A stretch of DNA of 64,000 bases from Mesorhizobium plurifarium (lineage in GTDB: Bacteria > Pseudomonadota > Alphaproteobacteria > Rhizobiales > Rhizobiaceae). Under the pieces are notes generated by a model that searched no databases, was not told where the DNA came from, and saw only the letters and a list, made by a program, of their open reading frames with translations. A program made the position numbers and the translations under genes. The stretch lies in assembly GCA_000824785.1 (NCBI GenBank), contig CCNB01000043.1, forward strand, positions 551,867-615,866, given 5' to 3'. Shown here piece by piece: positions 52,824 through 62,289 of this stretch (position 1 is the first letter of the stretch; each line of letters starts with the position of its first letter).

Positions 52824-54059
52824 TCAGACGCGTTTCTGGCCGGCGATGTAGGCATCGATCCGGTCCGGATCGAAGGTCTGGCCGTCGAAAAATCCGTCCG
52901 GGCCGAGCACGAGGCTTGCCCCCGCCGAGCCGACCGGTGTCGCGACCTTCAGCGCCCCTTCGACCTTGGCATTGGCGCCGGGCAACGCCACGCCGAGGGG
53001 CTTCAGCGCCGAGCGATAAAGGTCGGGCCGGTAGCAGTCGCGCGCGATGGCGAGATTTTGCGGCGTGTGCGGCAACTGTCCCCAGCGCACCATCTGCGTG
53101 TAGAACCAGAGCGCGTGGCTCTTCCAGGGAAAGTTCGCCGCCTTGTCGAAGGGCAGGAAGAAATCCTCCACGCTCCGCTCCGCGCCGCCGCCGAGCTGAA
53201 GGCGTCCGGTGAGCGCCGGCATCTGGATCGCCTCCGGCTGCCCGAGGAAAGCGGACCTCGCCATCAGCGCGGCCAGCTCGCCGCGGTTCGCCGGATCCTG
53301 GCACCAGCGCGCCGAATGATGCAACGCCCTCAAGAGCGCCGCCAGCGCCTCCGGGTTCTGCTCGGCCCACGCTCTGCGCGCGCCGATGACCTTTTCCGGG
53401 CTGTTGCGCCACAAAAGCGCCTTGACGGTGACGATGTGGCCGGTGCCGGCTGCGACGGCGGCGCTGTTCCAGGGCTCGCCGACGCAATAGCCGTCGATGC
53501 GGCCGGCGGAGAGCGCATCGGCCATGAAAGGCGGCGGCACGATGACGATCTCGATGTCGCGGTCGGGATCGATGCCGCAGGCGGCGAGCCAATAGCGCAG
53601 CTCGTAATTGTGCCCGGAATGGGGGTGCACGACGGCGAAACGCAGAGGTTCGCGGCGGCCGGCGGCCGCCCGCTCGCGGATCAGCGCGCCGAGCGCGGCG
53701 CCGGCGCGCGCCGGGTCGAGGTCGGACGCAGCCCCTTGCGCCGCCATGCCTTGCCACACCGTGTTGGATACGGTGACGCAGTTGCCGCCGAGCCCGAGCG
53801 AGAAGGGCACGATGGTTTCCGACGCAAGCGGCGTGAGGCCAAGGCTGCAGGCAAGCGGCATCGGGCCGAGCATATGCGCGACATCGAAATGGCCGATGGC
53901 GATGCGGTCGCGGATATTGGCCCAAGAGGTCTCGCGCTGCAGCTTGAGATCGATGCCCTCATGCGCGGCAAAGCCCATCTCGGCGGCGGCGACCAGGACG
54001 CCGCTATCGAAGAGCGGCATGAAGCCGGCGGTGATCTGATGCGCGGCGCTCATGCTCAT
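52824..54059 (-). CDS. nasS: Nitrate-sensing regulator NasS
   Basis: 411 residues resembling the nitrate/bicarbonate-binding proteins NrtA and CmpA, but without a signal peptide (MSMSAAHQITAGFMPLFDSG). It is therefore cytosolic. In the NasS-NasT pair, NasS holds NasT inactive and releases it when nitrate or nitrite binds. It overlaps nasT by four bases. Confidence 0.9.
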   Translation of the reverse strand: MSMSAAHQITAGFMPLFDSGVLVAAAEMGFAAHEGIDLKLQRETSWANIRDRIAIGHFDVAHMLGPMPLACSLGLTPLASETIVPFSLGLGGNCVTVSNTVWQGMAAQGAASDLDPARAGAALGALIRERAAAGRREPLRFAVVHPHSGHNYELRYWLAACGIDPDRDIEIVIVPPPFMADALSAGRIDGYCVGEPWNSAAVAAGTGHIVTVKALLWRNSPEKVIGARRAWAEQNPEALAALLRALHHSARWCQDPANRGELAALMARSAFLGQPEAIQMPALTGRLQLGGGAERSVEDFFLPFDKAANFPWKSHALWFYTQMVRWGQLPHTPQNLAIARDCYRPDLYRSALKPLGVALPGANAKVEGALKVATPVGSAGASLVLGPDGFFDGQTFDPDRIDAYIAGQKRV

Positions 54060-54658
54060 TCGCCCTCCAGCGGGCCCAGCAGCCCTGCCGCCGTCACCAG
54101 GCTCTGGGCGATCTCGGCGATCTTGCGGTTCTGGTTCATGGCGGTCTTGCGCAGGAGCGCGTAGGCCGCCTCTTCGCTTAAGCCCCGCGACTTCATCAAG
54201 ATGCCCTTGGCCCGATCGACGACCTTGCGGTTCTCGAGTTCGCTGCGCGCCTCCTCCAATTCGCGCGCCATGCGCGAGAAAGCGTTGAAGCGGCTGATCG
54301 CCATGTCCAGGATCGGCTTGATGCGCTCCTTCTTAAGCCCGTCGACCACATAGGCGGACACCCCGGCATCGACGGCCGCCTCGATCGAGGCCCGGTCGGA
54401 GCGGTCGACAAACATGGCGATCGGCCGTTTCACCGCGCGCGAAAGCTGGAACATGTTCTCCAGCATGTCGCGGTTCGGATTTTCGAGATCGATGACGATG
54501 ACGTCCGGCTCGAGCTCGGCGATGCGCTTGGCGATGCCTGCCACGTCATGGACCACGGTGACGTGACGATGGCCGGCATCCCGCAATCCGGCCTCGATGA
54601 TCGAGGCGCGGATGCGGTTCTCGTCGATAACAAGGATGGTCAACGAACCGGCCAGCAT
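54056..54658 (-). CDS. nasT: ANTAR-type antiterminator NasT
   Basis: 200 residues. An N-terminal receiver-like domain (LTILVIDENRIRASIIEAGL; DVIVIDLENPNRD) is followed by a C-terminal ANTAR RNA-binding domain (RKVVDRAKGILMKSRGLSEE, AYALLRKTAMNQNRKIAE). It should bind the leader hairpins at 52601-52643 and prevent termination at 52524. The start used is the ATG at 54658; a longer frame has no family resemblance. Confidence 0.92.
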   Translation of the reverse strand: MLAGSLTILVIDENRIRASIIEAGLRDAGHRHVTVVHDVAGIAKRIAELEPDVIVIDLENPNRDMLENMFQLSRAVKRPIAMFVDRSDRASIEAAVDAGVSAYVVDGLKKERIKPILDMAISRFNAFSRMARELEEARSELENRKVVDRAKGILMKSRGLSEEAAYALLRKTAMNQNRKIAEIAQSLVTAAGLLGPLEGE

Positions 54659-54665
54659 GCCTCTA

Positions 54666-54695
54666 TTGTGCAGGCAGGCCCCAATTGTGCAATGC
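54666..54695. promoter_or_regulatory. TTGTGCA direct repeats upstream of nasT
   Basis: TTGTGCA occurs at 54666 and TTGTGCAATGC at 54685. The latter matches the first 11 bases of the palindrome at 52792, so one factor may act on both nas promoters. Confidence 0.35.
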
Positions 54696-54823
54696 GGTAG
54701 TCCACCGAAAGATGGCCCCGGCCTCACGAAAGCCGGCTTCGTCGGGCCAGCGCGGGCTGCGACGCTATCGCGCCCCAGGGGCGCGTTGCTGGTGGACGGC
54801 GGGAACACTATAGCTGTTCTATC

Positions 54824-55546
54824 GTGCGCGAAGATATTCACACGACAGGCATACCGGTTCTCTGCGCTTCATGCGAGGCGCGGCACCGCGGCATATGCGG
54901 CGCGCTCAACGCCGAGCAGCTCCTGGCGCTTGCCAAATCGACAAAGCGGCAGAAGGCCGAGGCCGGCAAGGAACTGGTGGGCGATTCCACGAGCGTCGAG
55001 CGCTTTTCCAACGTGCTTTCAGGCGTCGCGAAGCTGACCAAGACGCTTTCCGACGGCCGCCAGCAGATCGTCGGCCTGCAATTCGCTCCCGATTTCCTCG
55101 GCAGGCCCTTCCAGAGCGAGAGCACGCTCACCGTCGAGGCCGCCACCGAGGTCGAGCTGTGCTCGTTCCCGCGGCAGGCGCTGGAGCGCATGATGAAGGA
55201 GCAGCCGGATCTCGAGCATCGCCTGCTCGAGCAGAAGCTGCGCGAGCTCGACCAGGCGCGCGACTGGATGGTGGCGCTCGGCCGCAAGACCGCGGCCGAG
55301 AAGATCGCGAGCTTCCTTTTGATGATCGCGCGCAACATCGATCCGGCAGCCGGGCCGGAGCGTCGGGACTCCACTTTCGAGCTGCCGCTGTCACGTGCCG
55401 AGATCGCCGATTTTCTCGGCCTTACCATTGAGACGGTAAGCCGGCAGATCACGCGGCTGCGCGGCGAAAACGTGATCCGCATCGAGAACAACCGCCACGT
55501 CATCGTCGGCGACATCGGGCGTCTGGCGGCGCGGGCCGGAGACTGA
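54824..55546 (+). CDS. fnrN: FnrN-type oxygen-sensing Crp/Fnr regulator
   Basis: 240 residues. Cysteines C14, C17 and C25 (VLCASCEARHRGIC) with C113 (VELCSFPR) match the [4Fe-4S] ligands of Fnr/FnrN. The C-terminal HTH is EIADFLGLTIETVSRQITRL, with the E and R contacts for TTGAT-type sites. The start is a GTG at 54824. I see no Fnr box in its own promoter, whereas autoregulation is common for fnrN. A likely target is the box at 59031. Confidence 0.9.
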   Translation: MREDIHTTGIPVLCASCEARHRGICGALNAEQLLALAKSTKRQKAEAGKELVGDSTSVERFSNVLSGVAKLTKTLSDGRQQIVGLQFAPDFLGRPFQSESTLTVEAATEVELCSFPRQALERMMKEQPDLEHRLLEQKLRELDQARDWMVALGRKTAAEKIASFLLMIARNIDPAAGPERRDSTFELPLSRAEIADFLGLTIETVSRQITRLRGENVIRIENNRHVIVGDIGRLAARAGD

Positions 55547-55585
55547 TCCTCGGCTGGCCGCCCAAGCAAGCCGGTACGGCAGCCG

Positions 55586-56056
55586 CTACGAAGTCCTGCC
55601 GGAACCGCTGCCGTGAGCGCGGACAATCTCAGGCAGCACATGCTCGCGCTCGAAGGCGATGTGGCGGCGCATCGATTCGAAAAAGGCGCGCAGCATGTAG
55701 CCGAATGCCTCGGGATTCTCGATCAGCCGCCCATGGCTGTAGGCTAGAAGCGCCTCGCCGAGATCCGCTGCCGCGCTTTCGTCCTCCATATGCTCGAGCT
55801 TCAGTCGCGCGACGGTGTCTTCCTCGCCGGTCTGCTGCACAAAGGCGGGGAAGACGACCTCTTCCTCGAAGCGGTGGCACTCGCGCAGCAATGGCAGGAG
55901 GTCGGCCGCCACCGCGAGACACTGAAGCCGATCGACGCGCGACGGCAGATCGTCGGCAATGCCTTCGAGCATGTGGCAGAGCGTGAGTTTCTGCACATGA
56001 GCCCGCCTCATATCCGCCGGGCTGTGCAGCGGCTCCTCCGGCTTGACGCCCGTCAT
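55586..56056 (-). CDS. Hemerythrin domain protein
   Basis: 156 residues, helical, with the HHE pattern HMLEGIADDL, ECHRFEEEVVFPAF, KLEHMEDE and RRHIAFEREHVLPEI. Such proteins bind O2 or NO at a di-iron site or repair iron centres. It follows cydX by 25 bases with a GGAGGAG site, so it belongs to the cydABX operon. That points to a role with low oxygen or nitrosative stress. Confidence 0.85.
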   Translation of the reverse strand: MTGVKPEEPLHSPADMRRAHVQKLTLCHMLEGIADDLPSRVDRLQCLAVAADLLPLLRECHRFEEEVVFPAFVQQTGEEDTVARLKLEHMEDESAAADLGEALLAYSHGRLIENPEAFGYMLRAFFESMRRHIAFEREHVLPEIVRAHGSGSGRTS

Positions 56057-56080
56057 GATCGCTCCTCCGTCGCGCCCGGC

Positions 56081-56212
56081 TCAAGGTGTGGGCAAGGCGA
56101 CGGTGTCCTCGACCGGTTGTTCGCGGACGGTGCGCAACTCGTACCAGAGCGCGTTGAGGATGCCGACGGATGCGGCCAGTCCGAGGCCGAGGATCCAGGA
56201 AAAATACCACAT
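56081..56212 (-). CDS. cydX: Cytochrome bd oxidase small subunit CydX
   Basis: 43 residues: MWYFSWILGLGLAASVGILN starts the single membrane helix and the tail ends VALPTP. The MWYFSWILG start is diagnostic for CydX/YbgT, which stabilises the haems of cytochrome bd. AGGAGA lies seven bases upstream. It is 25 bases after cydB. Confidence 0.93.
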   Translation of the reverse strand: MWYFSWILGLGLAASVGILNALWYELRTVREQPVEDTVALPTP

Positions 56213-56237
56213 GGCTTGTTTCTCCTATTCAGTTCGA

Positions 56238-57392
56238 TCAGTAGGCCGACGAGCCCGCCTTCTCGACGCTCTTTTCGCCGACCTTGCCCCACAGCACGCG
56301 GTAGACCCAGGCGGTATAGGCAAGGATCAGCGGCATGAAGATCACCGTGGCGATCAGCATGTTGCGCAGCGTCCCGCGGCTCGATGAGGCGTCGAAGACC
56401 GCGAGCGAATGGCCGGGGTTGCTGCTCGACGGCAACAGGATCGGGAACATTGCCAGCCCCACTGTCGCGATGATCGTCACGACGCCGAGATTCGAGGCAA
56501 TGAAGGTCCAGCCTTCCAGCCGCGCCCGGAAGCCGGCGGCCGCAAGCAGCGGCGCGGCGACGCCGAGCGCGGGCACGATCCAGAGCATGGGATGGGCATG
56601 GAAGTTCGCCAGCCAGGCGCCGCCGTCCGCCACTACGGTCTTGATCAGCGGATTGGACGGCCCGTCCCAAACGATCGGCGATGTCACCCGGTAGCCGCCG
56701 AACAAGCCGAGCCAGACCAGCACGCCGCCGCCGGCAAAGAGCACTGCCGTGACGATGGCTGAACGGGCGCCGACGGCGCGGGCGCGCTTGGCGACCATCC
56801 CTTCCGCCTTGAAGGTCAGCCAGGCCGCGCCATGCGTCACCATCATGGCAAGCGACACCAGGCCGCAATAGAGCGCCAGCGGGTTGAGTAGACCGAAGAG
56901 ACTGCCCTCATAGATCGGGCGCAGGTCCGGCGTGAAGTGGAACGGCACGCCCTGCAAGGTGTTGCCGATGGCAACGCCGAAGATCAGCGCCGGCACCGCG
57001 CCGCCCACGAAGAGCGCCCAATCCCAACGCGTGCGCCAGGCGTGATCCGGCCGCTTCGAGCGGTACTTGAAGGCCACGGGGCGCATGATCAGCGCCAGCA
57101 GCACCAGAAACATCGCAAGGTAGAAGCCGGAAAAGCTTATCGCATAGAGCGCCGGCCATGCCGCGAAGATGGCGCCGCCGCCAAGGATGAACCATACTTG
57201 GTTGCCTTCCCAGACTGGGCCGATTGTGTTGATCGCCACGCGGCGCTCGGCGTCCGTCTTGGCGACGAAGGGCAGCAGCGTGCCGACGCCCATGTCGAAC
57301 CCGTCGGTCGCCGCGAAGCCGATCAGAAGCACGCCGAGCAGTATCCACCAGATCACGCGCAGCGTTTCATAGTTCAAGAGAAATTCGATCAT
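56238..57392 (-). CDS. cydB: Cytochrome d ubiquinol oxidase subunit II
   Basis: 384-residue membrane subunit, eight to nine helices. GFAATDGFDMGVGTLLPFVA and GPVWEGNQVWFILGGGAIFA are the canonical CydB stretches. The start is the ATG at 57392 (MIEFLLNYETLRVIWW), 14 bases after cydA. Confidence 0.95.
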   Translation of the reverse strand: MIEFLLNYETLRVIWWILLGVLLIGFAATDGFDMGVGTLLPFVAKTDAERRVAINTIGPVWEGNQVWFILGGGAIFAAWPALYAISFSGFYLAMFLVLLALIMRPVAFKYRSKRPDHAWRTRWDWALFVGGAVPALIFGVAIGNTLQGVPFHFTPDLRPIYEGSLFGLLNPLALYCGLVSLAMMVTHGAAWLTFKAEGMVAKRARAVGARSAIVTAVLFAGGGVLVWLGLFGGYRVTSPIVWDGPSNPLIKTVVADGGAWLANFHAHPMLWIVPALGVAAPLLAAAGFRARLEGWTFIASNLGVVTIIATVGLAMFPILLPSSSNPGHSLAVFDASSSRGTLRNMLIATVIFMPLILAYTAWVYRVLWGKVGEKSVEKAGSSAY

Positions 57393-57406
57393 CGTCGTGA
57401 TCCCTG

Positions 57407-58978
57407 TCACTTTGCCGGTTGCATCGCTGGGTCGGCGTTCGGGGCGAGATCGTCGATGACCTTCGCAACCTCGGGCCCCTTGCGGATGGCGGCCAGCATC
57501 AGCCTGACCTCGATGACGGCGAGCACGCCGTAGACGAGCGTGAAACCGGCGATGGTGAGCAGCAAGTCGCTCACGCCAAGTTCCGACGTGGCGAGAAAGG
57601 TCGGCAGCACGCCGTCGATGATCCAGGGCTGGCGACCGAACTCGGCGACGAACCAGCCGACCTCGATGGCGATCCAGGGCAGCGGCATGGCGATGAGCGC
57701 CGCGCGCAACAGCCAGCGTGGCGCCTCGGTCTCGCGCGTCGTGTGCCACAGCGAGACGGCGAACAGCGCCAGCAGCGCAAAGCCGCAGGCCACCATCAGG
57801 CGGAAGCCGAAGAAGAGCAGCGGCACGTAAGGCACCGTCGACCAGGCGGCGTCCTTGATCTGCTGTTCGTTCGCCTGCCGCGGATCGGGCAGGTACCGCT
57901 TGAGCAGCAGCGCATAGCCGAGATCCTTGGAGCTTGCGTCGAACACAGCGCGGGCAGCGGTATCGTTGCGGTCGGCCTTGATCTTCTCCAGCGCGTCATA
58001 GGCGACGATGCCATTGCGGATGCGGGCTTCTGCATGGGCGACAAGCTCGTCGATGCCGGGAATCGGCCTGTCGATCGAGCGCGTGCCGATGATGCCCATC
58101 ACCCATGGAATGCGGATGGCGAAATGCGTCTCGCGATCGCTCTGGCTCGGGATGCCGAACGCCGTGAACGCCGCCGGCGCCGGCTCCGTCTCCCACATGG
58201 CCTCGATGGCCGCGAGCTTCATTTTCTGGTTGTCGGTCAGCGCGTAACCGCTCTCGTCGCCGAGCACGATCACCGACAGCGCCGATGCCACGCCGAAGGC
58301 CGAGGCGATCACGAAAGAGCGCTTGGCGAGTTGGACATGGCGCCCCCTGAGCAGATACCAGGCCGATACGCCAAGCACGAAAGTGGCGGCGCAGACATAG
58401 CCGGCCGAAACGGTGTGGACGAATTTCGCCTGCGCCACCGGATTGAAGATCACAGCCATGAAGTCGGTGACCTCCATGCGCATCGTATCGGCGTTGAAGG
58501 CGGAGCCGACCGGATTCTGCATCCAGCCATTGGCGATCAGGATCCAGAGCGCGGAGAAGTTGGTGCCGAGCGCCATCAGCCAGGTCACGATCATATGCGC
58601 GCGCGGCGAGAGCCGATCCCAGCCGAAGAAGAACAGGCCAACGAAGGTGGCTTCGAGGAAAAAGGCCATCAGCCCCTCGATGGCCAAAGGCGCCCCGAAC
58701 ACGTCGCCGACATAGTGCGAGTAATAGGCCCAGTTCATGCCGAACTGGAATTCCATGGTGATGCCGGTGGCGACGCCCAGCGCGAAGTTTATGCCGAACA
58801 GCACACCCCAGAACTTCGTCATGTCGCGCCAGATGGTGCGGCGGGTCATCACATAGACGGTTTCCATCATGGCGATCAGGATGGAGAGGCCGAGCGTCAG
58901 CGGGACGAACAGGAAATGATAGAGGGCCGTCAGCGCGAATTGCAGTCGGGAAAGATCTACGAGGAGAACGTCGGCCAT
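57407..58978 (-). CDS. cydA: Cytochrome d ubiquinol oxidase subunit I
   Basis: 523 residues, the haem- and quinol-binding subunit. Haem ligand candidates are H21 (LYHFLFVPLTLG) and H188 (FVHTVSAGY). The GRQPW motif is intact in WFVAEFGRQPWIIDGVLPT. Length and the CydX and CydDC partners point to true cytochrome bd rather than the cyanide-insensitive CioAB form. An Fnr box 60 bases upstream should activate it under low oxygen. Confidence 0.95.
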   Translation of the reverse strand: MADVLLVDLSRLQFALTALYHFLFVPLTLGLSILIAMMETVYVMTRRTIWRDMTKFWGVLFGINFALGVATGITMEFQFGMNWAYYSHYVGDVFGAPLAIEGLMAFFLEATFVGLFFFGWDRLSPRAHMIVTWLMALGTNFSALWILIANGWMQNPVGSAFNADTMRMEVTDFMAVIFNPVAQAKFVHTVSAGYVCAATFVLGVSAWYLLRGRHVQLAKRSFVIASAFGVASALSVIVLGDESGYALTDNQKMKLAAIEAMWETEPAPAAFTAFGIPSQSDRETHFAIRIPWVMGIIGTRSIDRPIPGIDELVAHAEARIRNGIVAYDALEKIKADRNDTAARAVFDASSKDLGYALLLKRYLPDPRQANEQQIKDAAWSTVPYVPLLFFGFRLMVACGFALLALFAVSLWHTTRETEAPRWLLRAALIAMPLPWIAIEVGWFVAEFGRQPWIIDGVLPTFLATSELGVSDLLLTIAGFTLVYGVLAVIEVRLMLAAIRKGPEVAKVIDDLAPNADPAMQPAK

Positions 58979-59030
58979 GGAAGCATCCTTTCTGGGTACG
59001 CCTCATAACGCGGAAAGGATATACTCGGGT

Positions 59031-59044
59031 TGACATGGATCAAT
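59031..59044. promoter_or_regulatory. Fnr/FixK box between cydABX and cydDC
   Basis: TTGACATGGATCAA fits TTGAY-N4-RTCAA. Activation from -41.5 would place the cydA start near 58996, just downstream of a TTATGA -10-like sequence on the minus strand. The same spacing toward cydD would fall on its start codon, so cydA is the likelier target. Confidence 0.75.
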
Positions 59045-59077
59045 TCGTTTTGTCTCTCCGGGTGACAAAAGGAGTGC

Positions 59078-60694
59078 ATGAAGATAGCTGCCGTTCCCGC
59101 ACCGTCCTCTGGTCCAGGCGCCTCGGCGCCTGCCGCGTTCAAGGCGCTCTCCACCGCCGGGCGGCTGGCAAGGCACGGATTGCACGGTCTTCTCGCATTG
59201 CAGGCAATCCGCGCGGCTCTGCGGCTTGGCTTCGCCGCCACGGCGGCGATGGCCGCCGGCCGGCTCGTGATGGACGCAGCGGTCGATCCGTGGCTGATCG
59301 CCGCGGCATTGGCGTTTCTGGCAGCCGCCTGCTTCGCCGGATTCGCCGCCGACAGCGTGCAGGCGTCCGCGGAAAACGCCGTGTCGACGCGGCTGCGGAC
59401 GCTGGCGGGCGAGCGACTGAGCGAAATGCCGGCGCGCCAGCTGCAATCGCTCTCGATAGGCAGCTTGGTCGTTTCGATGCAGCGCCATCCGGAATCGATC
59501 GCCGCGCTGCAGGTCGGCCATCGTGCCGCCACGGCCATGATGGCCGCCGGCCCATTGCTCTCGGCCCTGGTGCTTTGCTTCGTCTCCTGGCAGGCGGCCC
59601 TGCTGATCATCTGCCTGACGCCGGTGATGGTCCTGTTCTTCGCATTGATAGGCAATGCCATCCGCCGCCGCGCCGATGCCCAGGAACGCGCCTTCGGCCG
59701 GCTGGCCGGCCAGTTCGCCGACCGCATCCGCACCTTGCCCACGATCCTCGCCAACCATGCGATGGCCGGCGAGGAGGCAAAGCTTGCCCGGCGCCTCGAA
59801 GCCTATGCGGACAAGACGATGAGCGTGCTGCGCATCGCCTTCGCCAATGCCGGTATCATCGACTTCTTCGCCTCGCTCTCGATTGCGCTCCTCGCGGTCT
59901 TCCTTGGCCTCGGACATCTGAAGCTTGCGACGATCCCGGGCTTCTCCGGTCTCGAGCTCTGGCAAAGCCTGTTCATCCTGATGATCGCACCCGAATATTT
60001 CGCGCCCTTCCGGCGCTTTTCGGAGCAATACCACGCCAAGGCGGAAGGACAGGCTGCCGCCGCCGCGCTGGACCGGCTGCTCGACGCCGAGCCCGTCGCG
60101 GCGAAGACCTTGCCGGCGCTCGACCGATTGCGCCTGACTCTGCCGGCGCATGGCCTGATCGCTATCGTCGGCCCCAGCGGATCAGGCAAATCGACCTTGC
60201 TGCGCCGTCTCGCCGGGCTCGAATCGGGCGCAATGCCGACGCCGGAAACCCATCCCCTGGCCACTGGAGAAATCGCCTGGGTTTCGACGGACGCGTATGT
60301 GCCCGAAGGATCGCTGGCCGAAGCCATTTCGTGGAACGCCGGTGCGGTAGACCGGAACCGGCTGGAGGACGTCGCAAGCGCGATCGGGCTGCTCGACGAC
60401 GCGCTGCTGCCAGGCGGCCTCGATGCCAGGCTGGACAAGGGCGGCGCCAACCTTTCGGGGGGCCAGCGGCTGCGCATCGCGGTTGCCCGTGCGCTGCTTT
60501 GCGGACGAGCCGTGCTGGCCGACGAACCGACTGCAAAGCTCGACCGCAATACGGCCGAGGCCGTGCGGCGCATGCTGGTCGAAATCTCAACGACGCGGCT
60601 GGTCGTTGTGGCGACACATGACCGGGACCTTTCCGCGGCCGCCGACACCATCGTCGATCTCGCTCGGGGCGACGCGGTCGAGGTGGCGGCATGA
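59078..60694 (+). CDS. cydD: Thiol exporter ABC protein CydD
   Basis: 538 residues: six membrane helices (for example LLSALVLCFVSWQAALLIIC) then an ATPase with GPSGSGKST, signature LSGGQRLRIAVARAL and Walker B AVLADEPTA. CydDC exports cysteine/glutathione to the periplasm and is needed to assemble cytochrome bd. AAAGGAG precedes the ATG. It is divergent from cydA, 99 bases away. Confidence 0.93.
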   Translation: MKIAAVPAPSSGPGASAPAAFKALSTAGRLARHGLHGLLALQAIRAALRLGFAATAAMAAGRLVMDAAVDPWLIAAALAFLAAACFAGFAADSVQASAENAVSTRLRTLAGERLSEMPARQLQSLSIGSLVVSMQRHPESIAALQVGHRAATAMMAAGPLLSALVLCFVSWQAALLIICLTPVMVLFFALIGNAIRRRADAQERAFGRLAGQFADRIRTLPTILANHAMAGEEAKLARRLEAYADKTMSVLRIAFANAGIIDFFASLSIALLAVFLGLGHLKLATIPGFSGLELWQSLFILMIAPEYFAPFRRFSEQYHAKAEGQAAAAALDRLLDAEPVAAKTLPALDRLRLTLPAHGLIAIVGPSGSGKSTLLRRLAGLESGAMPTPETHPLATGEIAWVSTDAYVPEGSLAEAISWNAGAVDRNRLEDVASAIGLLDDALLPGGLDARLDKGGANLSGGQRLRIAVARALLCGRAVLADEPTAKLDRNTAEAVRRMLVEISTTRLVVVATHDRDLSAAADTIVDLARGDAVEVAA

Positions 60695-62289
60695 GCGCTG
60701 CGTTTCAGCCATCGAGCCGGAAGTCGTGGCGGCTGGCGACGGGCTTCGCCTTCGCCGCGCTGGCCTGCGCCACATTGCTGGGCGGCGTTTCCGCCTGGCT
60801 GCTGGGATCGGTGGCGATCGCCGGCCTTTCCGCCGCCGCCTTTACCTTCAACTTCCATATCCCGGCGGCTTTCATCAGGCTGTTCGCGATCGGCCGCACC
60901 GCGGCCCGCTATGGCGAGCGCCTGACCGGCCATCAGGCGGCGCTCGCCGACCAGTTATCGCGTCGCGTCGGGTTCTTCGCTGCCATGGCGGCGGCGCCGG
61001 CGGTTCGCCGGGCGGGCTGGCAATTCGGCGACGACGCGCGCCTTGCCGACTATCTCGACGACGTCGAGGACCTCGACTATGCCAGGCTGCGCGCCGGATT
61101 GCCGGCGCTGACGCTCGCCTGCGGCCTGACGGTCCTCATCGTGGGCTCAGCGGCGCTGGCGCCCTTGTCCCTCCTGCCGATCGGCCTTTTGCTACTTGCC
61201 ATCCTGTTCATGGGGAACCGGGTAGCCAAGGCCGGCGCCCTGGCGTTGGGGCAGACCAGATCGCTGCGTCGCGGAGGCGCAAGCCGGCTTGGCGCGGCCA
61301 TGGCGTCAGCCGTGCCGCTCAAGGCCGAGCGCGCCTGGAGCCACGAATGCGCCGAAGCGCTTGCGGCGCTCTCCGGCGCCGACGGCGAATTGCTTGCGCT
61401 CCGTCGGCTCCAGGCCCGGCTGGATATGATCGGCGCGGTCTTCGGCCCGGTCGCCGGCATCGGCGTCATGGCCGCCGCCTGGCATGCGGGACGGCTAGGC
61501 TCGGAGCTCCTCCTGCCCATGCTGCTTGCCTTCTCCTGGCTGGCGCTGGGCGAAGCGGTGAACGGCGCGTCGCGCATGCTCGTGGCCGTGCTGCGCCGCA
61601 ATGCGGCGCGGGCGGAGGTCGATCAATGGACGCGAGGCGCTTCGCGCGACAGGCATGTGCCCACGCCCCGGTCGTTCGAGCCGCGCATGCTGCTCCATGG
61701 CGGGCTGCAGCGTCGCGCGCCCGACGGGCGGCCCATTGGAGCGCTGCTCGCGTTGCACCTTGAAAAGGGCCGGCCGACGATGCTTGCCGGGGCAAGCGGC
61801 TCGGGCAAGACCAGTCTGCTCAAGCAGATCGCCGGCTGGATCGGCGAGGATGGTTTTGCCGCAGGCGACCGCATCCTGTCGGCAGCTGAGCGGCGGGCGC
61901 TCGCGGCGCTCGTCCTGCACGACGCGGTCATCCTCGAGGACACCGTCCGCGCCAACCTCTTCGCCGGCGATGTCCCGGACGCAGCACTCTGGCGGGCGCT
62001 GGAAGCCGTCGAGATGGACAGCCGCATCCGCGAGGCCGGCGGGCTGGATGCCTGGATCAGGCAGGACAGGTTCTCGCTCGGCGAGGTGCAGCGCATCAAT
62101 CTCGCGCGCGCCTGGCTGTCGTCCCGCCCGCTGATGCTGCTCGACGAGCCGACCGAGCATCTCGATGACGAGCAGGGCCAGCGCATTCTTGAGCGGCTGC
62201 TCGCCCACCTCGATGACCGGATCGTCGTCGTCTCGATCCATCGCGCGCCGCCGCTTCGCGATGTCCGCACCGTCGAGCTGCAACCGTAA
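60691..62289 (+). CDS. cydC: Thiol exporter ABC protein CydC
   Basis: 532 residues, partner of CydD. The membrane part is followed by an ATPase with GASGSGKTS, signature-like FSLGEVQRINLARAW and Walker B LMLLDEPTEHLDDEQ. The signature Gly-Gly is replaced by Leu-Gly, common in one half of heterodimeric exporters. It overlaps cydD by four bases and abuts the convergent ATPase gene. Confidence 0.92.
   Translation: MSAAFQPSSRKSWRLATGFAFAALACATLLGGVSAWLLGSVAIAGLSAAAFTFNFHIPAAFIRLFAIGRTAARYGERLTGHQAALADQLSRRVGFFAAMAAAPAVRRAGWQFGDDARLADYLDDVEDLDYARLRAGLPALTLACGLTVLIVGSAALAPLSLLPIGLLLLAILFMGNRVAKAGALALGQTRSLRRGGASRLGAAMASAVPLKAERAWSHECAEALAALSGADGELLALRRLQARLDMIGAVFGPVAGIGVMAAAWHAGRLGSELLLPMLLAFSWLALGEAVNGASRMLVAVLRRNAARAEVDQWTRGASRDRHVPTPRSFEPRMLLHGGLQRRAPDGRPIGALLALHLEKGRPTMLAGASGSGKTSLLKQIAGWIGEDGFAAGDRILSAAERRALAALVLHDAVILEDTVRANLFAGDVPDAALWRALEAVEMDSRIREAGGLDAWIRQDRFSLGEVQRINLARAWLSSRPLMLLDEPTEHLDDEQGQRILERLLAHLDDRIVVVSIHRAPPLRDVRTVELQP

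Noticed and set aside
57419..59008. A 529-codon open frame on the plus strand opposite cydA
   Set aside because: It is the antisense of a certain gene in GC-rich DNA, has no ribosome-binding site and encodes a low-complexity charged product.
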